A stretch of DNA of 17,969 nt from Cellvibrionaceae bacterium (lineage in GTDB: Bacteria > Pseudomonadota > Gammaproteobacteria > Pseudomonadales > Cellvibrionaceae). Location: assembly GCA_021151615.1 (NCBI GenBank), contig JAGKXA010000104.1, positions 1 through 17,969 on the forward strand, written 5' to 3'. Of this stretch, positions 1-6,954 are shown piece by piece. The notes below the pieces were generated by a model that was not told the origin of the DNA, did no database searches, and saw nothing but the letters and a program-made list of their open reading frames with translations. Every line of letters begins with the position of its first letter. The stretch's first letter is position 1. The position numbers and the translations under genes are program-made.

Positions 1-653
1 GTAATATCGCTACCGGCGCTGCAGCGCTGGCATTGGTTGAAGCGGGTGCTGATGCGGTGAAAGTCGGTATTGGCCCAGGTTCTATTTGTACAACGCGTAT
101 CGTCAGCGGTGTGGGTGTTCCGCAAATCTCTGCCATCGCCAACGTGGTTGCTGCGCTCAAAGGCACAGGTGTTCCTGCGATTGCCGATGGCGGTATTCGC
201 TACTCTGGCGATATTGCCAAGGCGGTGGTTGCCGGTGCTCATGCGGTAATGATGGGTTCGATGTTTGCGGGTACCGAAGAAGCTCCAGGTGAAGTGGAGT
301 TGTACCAAGGTCGTACTTACAAGGCCTACCGTGGGATGGGTTCATTGGGTGCCATGTCCCAATCGCAAGGCTCTAGCGACCGCTATTTCCAGGATGCCAG
401 TGCTGGTGCCGAGAAGTTGGTTCCAGAAGGTATCGAAGGTCGTGTTCCTTACAAGGGCCCATTGGCGGCAATTGTTCACCAAATGATGGGCGGTTTGCGT
501 TCGGCAATGGGCTACACCGGCTGTTCAGATTTGGAAGCCATGCGCACCAAGCCCGAGTTTGTGCGCGTGACCGCCGCCGGTATGGGCGAGAGCCATGTTC
601 ACGATGTGCAGATTACTAAGGAAGCACCGAACTATCCAATAGGTGGCCGTTAA
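1..653 (+). CDS. guaB: Inosine-5'-monophosphate dehydrogenase, 3' part (5' end outside window)
   Basis: IMP dehydrogenase oxidises IMP to XMP with NAD+, the committed step of GMP synthesis in the cytoplasm. The reading frame is already open at the left edge (codons start at base 3, giving NIATGAAALALVEAGADAVK), so the gene starts upstream. About 216 residues are visible, the C-terminal half of a protein usually near 490 residues. The active-site loop GSICTTR contains the catalytic Cys, followed by the phosphate-binding stretch DGGIRYSGDIAKA and GSMFAGTEEAPGE. The catalytic flap region has YRGMGSLGAM, and the C-terminal YTGCSDLEAM is typical. The gene ends in TAA and is followed by an intrinsic terminator, then guaA, the enzyme of the next step. 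Identity is essentially certain from the motifs; the CBS domains, normally before this part, are not in the window. Confidence 0.97.
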   Translation, partial: NIATGAAALALVEAGADAVKVGIGPGSICTTRIVSGVGVPQISAIANVVAALKGTGVPAIADGGIRYSGDIAKAVVAGAHAVMMGSMFAGTEEAPGEVELYQGRTYKAYRGMGSLGAMSQSQGSSDRYFQDASAGAEKLVPEGIEGRVPYKGPLAAIVHQMMGGLRSAMGYTGCSDLEAMRTKPEFVRVTAAGMGESHVHDVQITKEAPNYPIGGR

Positions 654-685
654 TCAGTGTTCGCATAAAGTGCGGTCACGATAAG

Positions 686-712
686 AAAAACTCGGGTTAA
701 GCCCGAGTTTTT
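686..712 (+). terminator. Intrinsic terminator between guaB and guaA
   Basis: The stem is CTCGGG (691-696) with CCCGAG (702-707) around a 5-base loop, extended by A5 before and T5 after, so the 3' side is a T-run followed by CGTTT. It lies 33 bases after the guaB stop. This is the standard shape of a Rho-independent terminator. It may also act as a partial terminator if guaA depends on read-through, because no clear separate guaA promoter was found in 713-777. Confidence 0.8.
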
Positions 713-777
713 CGTTTCAGCAGAATTCATTTTTTAAGTTTTATTTTTTGATTTTTCCATTTCGAGCAGGGCACAAC

Positions 778-2355
778 ATGTCTCATGATATTCATGCACA
801 GCGAATTCTTATCCTGGATTTCGGTTCCCAATACACTCAATTGATTGCGCGTCGCGTGCGCGAGATTGGTGTTTTCTCTGAGATTCGCGCTTGGGATATG
901 AGCGATGAAGAGATTCGCGCATACAATCCAAAAGGGATTATTTTGGCGGGCGGTCCGGAATCTGTTCACGAGGCAAACTCACCGCGCGCGCCGGAAGCGG
1001 TATTCAATTTGGGAGTACCTGTTTTCGGTATTTGCTACGGCATGCAAACCATGGCGGAGCAAATGGGGGGAGCGGTTGAAGGCTCGAATATTCGTGAGTT
1101 CGGTTATGCACAAATTAAAGCGCACGGCGACTCCTCCCTTTTTAAAGATATTAAAGATCACGTAGATACCGATGGTAGCGCGCTGCTGGATGTGTGGATG
1201 AGCCACGGTGACAAGGTCACCAAAATGCCAGAAGGTTTTAGTTTGATGGCATCAACGCCTTCGTGTGCAATTGCTGGCATGTATAACGAAGCCAAAAAAT
1301 TCTACGGCGTGCAGTTCCATCCGGAAGTAACTCATACCCTGCAAGGCAAGCGCATGTTTGAGCACTTTGTATTGCAAACCTGTGGCTGTGAGCCTCTGTG
1401 GACTCCTGCCAACATTGTTGAAGATGCAATCAAAAAAGTGAAAGAGCAAGTCGGTGGCGATAAAGTGTTGCTTGGTCTTTCCGGTGGTGTAGATTCATCC
1501 GTAGTGGCTGCACTGCTGCACAAAGCGATTGGCAATCAGCTCACCTGCGTATTTGTGGATAACGGTTTACTGCGCAAAAACGAAGGTGATCAGGTAATGG
1601 ATATGTTCGCCAAAAATATGGGCGTACGTGTTATCCGAGCTGATGCAGAAGAGCAATTCCTCGGCAAGCTTGCTGGCGTCAATGACCCCGAGAAAAAACG
1701 CAAAATTATCGGTGGTACGTTTATCGATGTATTTGATGCGGAAGCTACCAAACTTAAAGATGTTAAATGGTTGGCGCAAGGGACTATTTACCCTGACGTG
1801 ATTGAGTCGGCCGCTGCAAAGACCGGCAAAGCACACGTTATTAAATCGCATCACAACGTAGGTGGCTTGCCGGAAGATATGGCCTTTAAGCTGGTTGAGC
1901 CGTTGCGCGAATTATTTAAAGACGAAGTTCGTGCAATTGGTTTGGAATTGGGTTTGCCTTACGACATGGTTTATCGTCATCCATTTCCCGGGCCAGGTTT
2001 GGGTGTGCGTATCCTCGGTGAAGTGAAAAAAGAATACGCGGATATCCTGCGTGAAGCCGATGCAATCTTTTTGGAAGAGTTGCACTCATCCGGCTGGTAC
2101 CACAAAACCTCGCAAGCCTTTGCGGTATTCCTGCCAGTGAAATCGGTAGGTGTGGTGGGTGATGGTCGCCGTTACGAGTGGGTGATTTCATTGCGCGCGG
2201 TTGAAACGGTAGATTTTATGACAGCACGTTGGGCGCATTTGCCTTATGAGTTGTTGGAAAAAGTGTCCGGTCGCATTATTAACGAGATCTCCGGTGTGTC
2301 GCGTGTCTGCTACGATGTGTCGAGCAAACCGCCCGCAACTATCGAATGGGAATAA
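778..2355 (+). CDS. guaA: GMP synthase (glutamine-hydrolysing)
   Basis: GuaA converts XMP, ATP and glutamine to GMP in the cytoplasm. From the ATG at 778 the protein has 525 residues, the same as E. coli GuaA, and begins MSHDIHAQRILILDFGSQYT; an in-frame start at 748 would add ten unrelated residues and is less likely. The N-terminal class I glutamine amidotransferase domain (about 1-205) shows the triad Cys86 (GICYGMQ), His181 and Glu183 (QFHPEVTHT). The ATP pyrophosphatase domain has the PP-loop LSGGVDSS at about 234-241. The C-terminal dimerisation domain contains the HPFPGPGLGVRILGE segment and ends with PPATIEWE. The gene follows guaB, as in the guaBA operons of many gammaproteobacteria, but a terminator hairpin lies in the 124-base gap. 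The ribosome binding site is weak (GAGCAGG). The stop is TAA. Confidence 0.97.
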   Translation: MSHDIHAQRILILDFGSQYTQLIARRVREIGVFSEIRAWDMSDEEIRAYNPKGIILAGGPESVHEANSPRAPEAVFNLGVPVFGICYGMQTMAEQMGGAVEGSNIREFGYAQIKAHGDSSLFKDIKDHVDTDGSALLDVWMSHGDKVTKMPEGFSLMASTPSCAIAGMYNEAKKFYGVQFHPEVTHTLQGKRMFEHFVLQTCGCEPLWTPANIVEDAIKKVKEQVGGDKVLLGLSGGVDSSVVAALLHKAIGNQLTCVFVDNGLLRKNEGDQVMDMFAKNMGVRVIRADAEEQFLGKLAGVNDPEKKRKIIGGTFIDVFDAEATKLKDVKWLAQGTIYPDVIESAAAKTGKAHVIKSHHNVGGLPEDMAFKLVEPLRELFKDEVRAIGLELGLPYDMVYRHPFPGPGLGVRILGEVKKEYADILREADAIFLEELHSSGWYHKTSQAFAVFLPVKSVGVVGDGRRYEWVISLRAVETVDFMTARWAHLPYELLEKVSGRIINEISGVSRVCYDVSSKPPATIEWE

Positions 2356-2439
2356 TTTCCCGATACATTGTTGTTCCGGATTAATCACATGGATGTGTGC
2401 TGTACAGTAATATTCCTATATTAAAGAGATACTGAATCT

Positions 2440-4056
2440 ATGCAGCGCCAGTTCCACACATCAACTGCCATTAACTATTTTTATTCTTTTTTTCTTGCGA
2501 TTGGATTTTGTTCTTCTTCTCTTGTTTTTGCGCAAACCGATTTTACGTCATCCAGTGAGGCGGCTCCCACAATTCTTATTGCCAATCTTGCTGCTACTAG
2601 CTCGGTTCAATCAATAGCCCAATCCAGTGTGGCAGCATCCAGTCAGGAAGCTAATGCCGGTATGGCAATAAGCTCTCGTGAAGCTTCTTCGATTGGATCT
2701 CTTGAAATTGAATCTGTTTTAACTCACTCGGCAGTTTCTTCACTGGGGGCGGGGTCGTCGACTGTCAGTTCGGTGGTTGGGGGTAGTAGTTCTGTAGCGA
2801 TTGATAAAACCATTATTACGGGTTCCAGTGTTTCGTCTGCCAGTCAAAGTGCACAAGTTTTCATTCAAGGTTCGCAGGCTTCTGTTCAAGGTTCGCAGGC
2901 TTTCGTTCAAAGTTCGCAAGCTTTCGGTGACGCAGTCCCTGCTGATTCGCTGACCTTGTCCAAATTTATTCTGGATACCGAAGTAAAACCCAATTCATCG
3001 GTGCGCCTGACCTGGAATTCGGATGCAGCAGTGGGCGCTTTTAGTGAGGCCACGCCAGTACTGGTGGTGAACGGTGCAAACCCCGGTAAAACTCTCTGTT
3101 TGACAGCAGCGGTGCATGGCGATGAATTAAATGGAATTGAAATGATTCGCCGCGTTATTTTTGAAATTGATCCTGCCAAATTAAATGGCACTATTATCGG
3201 TGTCCCTGTAGCAAATATTATGGGTTTCCGGCGCAATTCCCGTTACTTGCCGGATCGCCGGGATTGGAACCGTTATTTTCCTGGTAATACGCATGGCAGT
3301 TCTGCATCGCGTTTGGCACATTCATTTTTTTCCAAAATCATTATGCAGTGTGATGCATTGGTGGATTTGCACACTGGGTCATTCCATCGCACTAACTTGC
3401 CGCAACTACGTGCCGATCTCGGTGATGAAAATGTAGCGCGCCTTGCACAAAGTTTTGGTGTGATTGCAGTATTAAATTCGCGCGGCAACCCTAACTCTTT
3501 ACGCGCTGCTGCCGTGCGCGCCGGAATTCCGGCTGTGACATTGGAAGCGGGCGAGCCTATGGCTATGCAAAGTGAAGTGGTGGAGGAGGGTGTAACTGCA
3601 ATTAATACATTGCTCGCTAAAACGGGTATGTATGGAAAGCAAAAACGCTGGAATCGAATTGCGCCAGTGTATTACCGCTCTACTTGGGTGCGCGCCAACC
3701 AAAGCGGAATTCTATTTAGTAAAGCAACGCTGGGGCAGCGTGTGAAAGAGGGTGATCTGTTAGGTACGGTCACAGACCCAATTACCAATGCGCGCACTAC
3801 CATCAAATCCCCGTATCAGGGCCGCGTTATCGGCATGGCGCTGGATCAAGTAGTGCTCCCCGGTTTTGCCGCCTACCACATTGGGATACAAACTCCTGAA
3901 GCTATATTAATCGAGCAAAGCCAAATGAATGGCGAACCGATGGAGCCCGAAGAAGACGAAGAAGATGGCGATGATTCCGGTGTTGATCCTGCAGATGAAA
4001 TGGACGAGCCGGAAACAGGTGTGAGTAAAGCGCAGGATCGGATGGCGGATGAGTGA
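2440..4056 (+). CDS. Exported succinylglutamate desuccinylase/aspartoacylase-family protein with Ser-rich linker
   Basis: A 538-residue protein. The first 31 residues form a signal peptide (hydrophobic YSFFLAIGFCSSSLVFA, cleavage probably after VFA). Residues about 35-165 are a low-complexity Ser/Ala/Val/Gln linker that includes a short tandem repeat. The catalytic part (about 170-480) resembles the zinc carboxypeptidase-like AstE/AspA family: HGDE gives likely zinc ligands His226 and Glu229, DLHTG gives His311, and LEAGE supplies the candidate general base Glu369. Residues near 425-475 look like the small C-terminal beta domain of the family (GDLLGTVTDP, SPYQGRVIGMA). The tail is very acidic (EPEEDEEDGDDS). 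The family removes acyl groups or cleaves amide bonds of amino-acid-like substrates; the substrate here is unknown, but export means it is not the cytoplasmic arginine-degradation enzyme. The ATG at 2440 has an AAAGAG ribosome site 9-10 bases upstream. The gene lies 84 bases after guaA with no obvious functional link. The stop is TGA. Confidence 0.85.
   Translation: MQRQFHTSTAINYFYSFFLAIGFCSSSLVFAQTDFTSSSEAAPTILIANLAATSSVQSIAQSSVAASSQEANAGMAISSREASSIGSLEIESVLTHSAVSSLGAGSSTVSSVVGGSSSVAIDKTIITGSSVSSASQSAQVFIQGSQASVQGSQAFVQSSQAFGDAVPADSLTLSKFILDTEVKPNSSVRLTWNSDAAVGAFSEATPVLVVNGANPGKTLCLTAAVHGDELNGIEMIRRVIFEIDPAKLNGTIIGVPVANIMGFRRNSRYLPDRRDWNRYFPGNTHGSSASRLAHSFFSKIIMQCDALVDLHTGSFHRTNLPQLRADLGDENVARLAQSFGVIAVLNSRGNPNSLRAAAVRAGIPAVTLEAGEPMAMQSEVVEEGVTAINTLLAKTGMYGKQKRWNRIAPVYYRSTWVRANQSGILFSKATLGQRVKEGDLLGTVTDPITNARTTIKSPYQGRVIGMALDQVVLPGFAAYHIGIQTPEAILIEQSQMNGEPMEPEEDEEDGDDSGVDPADEMDEPETGVSKAQDRMADE
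2864..2926 (+). repeat. Three tandem 21-bp repeats in the Ser-rich linker
   Basis: Three head-to-tail 21-base units start at 2864, 2885 and 2906, each opening TTCAAGGTTCGCAGGCTT or a near match (TTCAAAGTTCGCAAGCTT in the third). They encode QGSQASV, QGSQAFV and QSSQAFG. A weaker fourth unit (SQSAQVF) can be aligned at 2843-2863. The repeat keeps the reading frame, so copy-number change would only alter linker length. Confidence 0.85.
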
Positions 4057-4096
4057 TCTACATTGATCTTGGTTTTTTTAGTTGGGATGGAAATTT

Positions 4097-4121
4097 AGGG
4101 TTCAATAAATTGAACCCCTAC
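4097..4121 (-). repeat. REP-like hairpin, copy A (reverse orientation)
   Basis: Read on the minus strand this is a GTAG tetranucleotide followed by a hairpin with the perfect 8-bp stem GGGTTCAA/TTGAACCC and a 4-base loop. It matches copy B at 4176-4200 in 22 of 25 positions, in inverted orientation. The GTAG-plus-hairpin layout is that of REP elements mobilised by RAYT transposases. No RAYT gene is in the window. Confidence 0.7.
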
Positions 4122-4175
4122 AATTGGTGATGTGGTTCGTGCAGATCTAATCCGTGCATCACAGTTTTATATTCC

Positions 4176-4200
4176 GTAGGGGTGCAATTTATTGTGCCCT
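4176..4200 (+). repeat. REP-like hairpin, copy B (forward orientation)
   Basis: This copy starts GTAGGGGTGCAATTTATTG and ends CCCT. The stem GGGTGCAA/TTGTGCCC pairs fully if two G-T wobbles are allowed, so the three differences from copy A keep the hairpin. The spacer between the copies (4122-4175) contains a further inverted repeat, GTGATG (4127-4132) with CATCAC (4157-4162), so the whole block can fold as nested hairpins, as REPINs do. Confidence 0.7.
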
Positions 4201-4206
4201 TTTTTT
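4179..4206 (+). terminator. Probable terminator formed by REP copy B plus T-run
   Basis: The copy B hairpin is followed directly by seven T residues (4200-4206), which gives an intrinsic terminator shape on the plus strand. It lies about 125-150 bases after the stop of the exported hydrolase gene and before the convergent EVE gene. The two wobble pairs make the stem weaker than a standard one, and no better terminator is visible in 4057-4250. Confidence 0.55.
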
Positions 4207-4250
4207 GCTCTTTATTTTGTAACTTTTATTTGCTGCATTTTGTCGGGGGA

Positions 4251-4721
4251 TTATTTCTTTGCAGTCAGCGAATTAATAAACTTCCACTCATCCCCCGTCA
4301 CTGGCTGTGTAGACAGCCGGCTCTGCTTCACCAAAACCATATTTTCCAATTCCGGTTGCGCTTTGATTTCTCCCAGGGGAATTAAACGCGGAAACACTTT
4401 GGTGAGTTGAATATCCACCGACACCCAACGCGGATTTTCTGGCGTGGATTTCGGGTCGTAGTAATCGCTTTCGGGATTAAATTGGGTGGGGTCGGGGTAG
4501 GCGGCTTTTACGACTTTAGCGGTGCCGACTATGCCGACATTTTTGCAGCTGCTGTGGTAGATAAAAACTTCATCGTCGAGTTTTACCTGATCGCGCAAAA
4601 AATTGCGCGCCTGGTAATTGCGAATGCCATCCCAGCGGCCGGTTTTGTTGGGCGCGGCAGCAAGATGATCTATGCCGTAAATATGGGGTTCAGCTTTGAA
4701 TAACCAATATTGCTTTGCCAT
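4251..4721 (-). CDS. EVE domain-containing protein (PUA-like fold)
   Basis: A 156-residue protein that is almost entirely one EVE domain. It starts MAKQYWLFKAEP, has GRWDGIRNYQARNFLRDQVKLDDEVFIYHSS in the first half, then GIVGTAKVVKAAYPDPTQF and the late segment PRWVSVDIQL. These match the bacterial relatives of human thymocyte nuclear protein 1. EVE/PUA-like domains bind modified bases in nucleic acid, so a role in recognising modified RNA or DNA is possible, but the function of stand-alone bacterial members is not settled. The ATG has a good ribosome site (GGGAG about 9 bases upstream on the minus strand). The gene starts only 29 bases after the rnb stop with no terminator between, so it is probably cotranscribed with RNase II. 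The stop is TAA. Confidence 0.9.
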   Translation of the reverse strand: MAKQYWLFKAEPHIYGIDHLAAAPNKTGRWDGIRNYQARNFLRDQVKLDDEVFIYHSSCKNVGIVGTAKVVKAAYPDPTQFNPESDYYDPKSTPENPRWVSVDIQLTKVFPRLIPLGEIKAQPELENMVLVKQSRLSTQPVTGDEWKFINSLTAKK

Positions 4722-4750
4722 AGATCATCTCCCTTTTTTGGAATGTTAAG

Positions 4751-6745
4751 TTAAAGCCACGCACTTAAACGCTGTGCAGTTTCCTCGCTCACAATTTCCA
4801 AACCGATTCTGCGTTTTTCAATATCAACATCCTTTACCAGCACATAAACCTTGTCATCCAGTCGCCAGGTTTTTCCTTCAATGGTTAAGCTTAAACGGCG
4901 CGAATCAAATTGCGCTTTTACTTCACCTTCTTTAGGTGCAAGCAGTGCGTAACCATCCAGACCCCAGTCATCCAATTTGATGCCCAGACCAAAAGAATTG
5001 ACCAATGCAACACTGCCCTGGTGCAAGCTGCCAATGTGTTGTGCTGCGTATTGGCAGCCTAGCCAGCTTTCGGTAAAGCGACAGGCTTGGCGGCCAGTGT
5101 TTAGTTGGTTTTGCAATGCATCGGCAAATTGTTTTTTATCCTCGATGTCAATTGGCGGTTCACCGCGCAAGATGCGCTTGATAGCCAAATGATTGAATAA
5201 ATCGTTATAGCGACGGATGGGTGAGGTCACCATCGCATAGGCTTTAAAACCCAAACCGAAATGCGGGATAGGGTCGAATGTTAATGAGCCTGCTTGCAAC
5301 ATGCGTTGCAACAACGAATGCAATGGAGCGCTGTTTGAGTTGTTGGTTTGATTCGTACGCAGTTCGCGGAATAGGGCAGTGAAATTTTCCAGTTGCGTTA
5401 AATCGCCGGGGGTTAAATCCGGGCGATCTTCTTGTATCAGCGCTTGAGCGTCTGCGACTCGCTCTGCACGGAAACCTATGTGGCTGGAGAAAATGCCGTA
5501 GCCTGGGTGCTGCAAAAATAATTCGCCTGCACAAATATTGGTGACCAGCATGGCTTCTTCAATCATACGGTGGGCAATATTGCGCTCGCGCTTTTCGATG
5601 TGATCAATTTTTTTCTGGTCATTTAATACAAATGCATAATCAGCGCGCTCTTCCATGACTAACGCGTTGGCTTGGCGATAAGCGGTGCGAGCCTGGGCAA
5701 AGGCTTGGAGTTCTACCAGCATATCGTGCACATGGCTTGGCGCAGCGAGGCTGGAGATATCGCTGATCAGAGCATCGTAAACGCCTTGATAACTGAGTTT
5801 GCATTGCGAGCGAATCAGCGCCTCAGCAAATTCATATTGAGCAATTGTGCCATCGCGCGCGATTTGCATGCGGCAAATTACAGCGGGGCGTTTTTGTTCG
5901 GGTACCAGCGAATAAGTGTCGTGGGATAAATCCACCGGCAACATAGTGACGGTTTGGCCGAGGATGTAATGGGTACTTGCGCGCGCGCGCGCGGCGAGTT
6001 CAAGCGGACTGCCGAAATCAATATGTTTACTCGGGTCGGCAATGGCCGTAATTAATTCCCAGCCGTGCTCGTTGGTGGCGATATAAATGGCATCATCCAT
6101 ATCACGCGTATTTTCTGAATCAATGGTCACGAAAGGTAGATGTGTTAAATCCTGCTCGCCATTATCAAAGGTGAGCGGTGACCAATTAATGCTGCTTGCC
6201 TGGTTTTGTGCCTGTGCTTGCCATTCAAAGGGCATTTGGAATTTTGCAATGCTGTAGCGGCTCTCTACGCCGGCATCATCTGGTTTGCCCAGTTTGTTGA
6301 TGATATGAACCTGGGTTTTGCCTTCACTGTTAAACGGATGTCGAGCAATTTCACAATGGATTAAATCACCCACTTCAAAACCCTTGCGCTCCTGCTGGGG
6401 AATAAATAACCAGCGGTTAAAGTTGGCAACATCCGGCTCGACAAAATCGGTGGTACCCTTATTCACATAGCGGCCGACAAATTCTTTCAGGCCGGGTTTG
6501 ACCAGCGTGATCAATTTGGCTTCATATTGGCCTTTGCTGTTGGTATTGATTTCCGCTTCCACCAGGTCGTCGGGTAGCACCCGCATCATCTGCTCCGGGT
6601 CGATAAATGCCTCGCGACCATCGTCCAGAATCAGAAAGCCAAAACGCTTGGTGGTGGTACGTACTGTGCCTTGGGCTATGTCTTTGGCAGCAGCAATGGA
6701 AGTTTTGAGCTGGGATAGTTGTTGCAGAGCATCTTTATTGAGCAT
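4751..6745 (-). CDS. rnb: Exoribonuclease II (RNase II)
   Basis: A 664-residue RNB-family 3'-5' exoribonuclease that degrades single-stranded RNA processively in the cytoplasm. The order is: an N-terminal cold-shock-like RNA-binding region (about 20-85, with the KRFGFLILDDGREAFI motif), a second OB region to about 155, the RNB catalytic domain (about 200-545) and an S1 domain at the end (about 580-650). The active-site motif TIDSENTRDMDDAI gives Asp209, Asp215, Asp217 and Asp218, equivalent to Asp201/207/209/210 of E. coli RNase II. TSPIRRYNDLFNH supplies the conserved late motif. Length (E. coli RNase II 644, RNase R about 813) and the lack of an extra N-terminal helix-turn-helix and a Lys-rich tail favour RNase II over RNase R. 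The ATG is preceded by little Shine-Dalgarno sequence but by a strong -10 box. The EVE gene follows at 29 bases. The stop is TAA. Confidence 0.93.
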   Translation of the reverse strand: MLNKDALQQLSQLKTSIAAAKDIAQGTVRTTTKRFGFLILDDGREAFIDPEQMMRVLPDDLVEAEINTNSKGQYEAKLITLVKPGLKEFVGRYVNKGTTDFVEPDVANFNRWLFIPQQERKGFEVGDLIHCEIARHPFNSEGKTQVHIINKLGKPDDAGVESRYSIAKFQMPFEWQAQAQNQASSINWSPLTFDNGEQDLTHLPFVTIDSENTRDMDDAIYIATNEHGWELITAIADPSKHIDFGSPLELAARARASTHYILGQTVTMLPVDLSHDTYSLVPEQKRPAVICRMQIARDGTIAQYEFAEALIRSQCKLSYQGVYDALISDISSLAAPSHVHDMLVELQAFAQARTAYRQANALVMEERADYAFVLNDQKKIDHIEKRERNIAHRMIEEAMLVTNICAGELFLQHPGYGIFSSHIGFRAERVADAQALIQEDRPDLTPGDLTQLENFTALFRELRTNQTNNSNSAPLHSLLQRMLQAGSLTFDPIPHFGLGFKAYAMVTSPIRRYNDLFNHLAIKRILRGEPPIDIEDKKQFADALQNQLNTGRQACRFTESWLGCQYAAQHIGSLHQGSVALVNSFGLGIKLDDWGLDGYALLAPKEGEVKAQFDSRRLSLTIEGKTWRLDDKVYVLVKDVDIEKRRIGLEIVSEETAQRLSAWL

Positions 6746-6777
6746 GGGGTACGACTTTTATAAGGAGAATGGGGCGA

Positions 6778-6806
6778 ATTATAGCCGGAAAACCAGAAGG
6801 ATTTGC
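6778..6806 (-). promoter_or_regulatory. Probable sigma70 promoter of rnb
   Basis: On the minus strand a perfect TATAAT (6783 down to 6778) lies 32 bases before the rnb ATG, giving a leader of roughly 25 bases. The -35 hexamer at 17-bp spacing (GCAAAT, 6806-6801) is poor, so the call rests on the -10 and its position. Confidence 0.55.
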
Positions 6807-6873
6807 GCTAAATAAGGGCAACTATTTTTTTCTGGATAATGAGCTTTACTGATGGTTATGAAGCTTGGTTTTT

Positions 6874-6903
6874 TTGACAGCAACGGGTTGCTACGGGCAC
6901 AAT
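6874..6903 (+). promoter_or_regulatory. Probable sigma70 promoter of nhaP2, with inverted repeat in the spacer
   Basis: A perfect TTGACA (6874-6879) is followed after 18 bp by CACAAT (6898-6903), about 50 bases before the start codon. The spacer contains the inverted repeat AGCAAC-GG-GTTGCT (6879-6892), placed where a repressor would block RNA polymerase. The promoter is likely; a regulatory role for the repeat is inference. Confidence 0.5.
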
Positions 6904-6954
6904 CCAGTCTCATTAGTATTTGTTTTTATTGATATTTTATAAAAGGATCGCCGT

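Noticed and set aside
2400..2407. CTGTACAG palindrome before the exported hydrolase gene, resembling a LexA box.
   Set aside because: LexA sites need CTGT and ACAG separated by eight bases; here they are adjacent.
4182..4410. Two overlapping plus-strand frames of about 70 codons in the REP region and the EVE gene.
   Set aside because: They overlap the well-supported EVE gene in antisense and run through the REP hairpin and terminator; no family resemblance.
5979..5993. Alternating GC run of 15 bases, a possible Z-DNA or slippage tract.
   Set aside because: It lies in the rnb coding frame and simply encodes alternating Ala/Arg codons; frame is intact.
6762..6852. Plus-strand AAGGAG followed by ATG at 6769 opening a 27-codon frame (MGRIIAGKPEG...).
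   Set aside because: Only one base separates the Shine-Dalgarno-like sequence from the ATG, and the stretch overlaps the rnb promoter on the other strand; no sign of coding.
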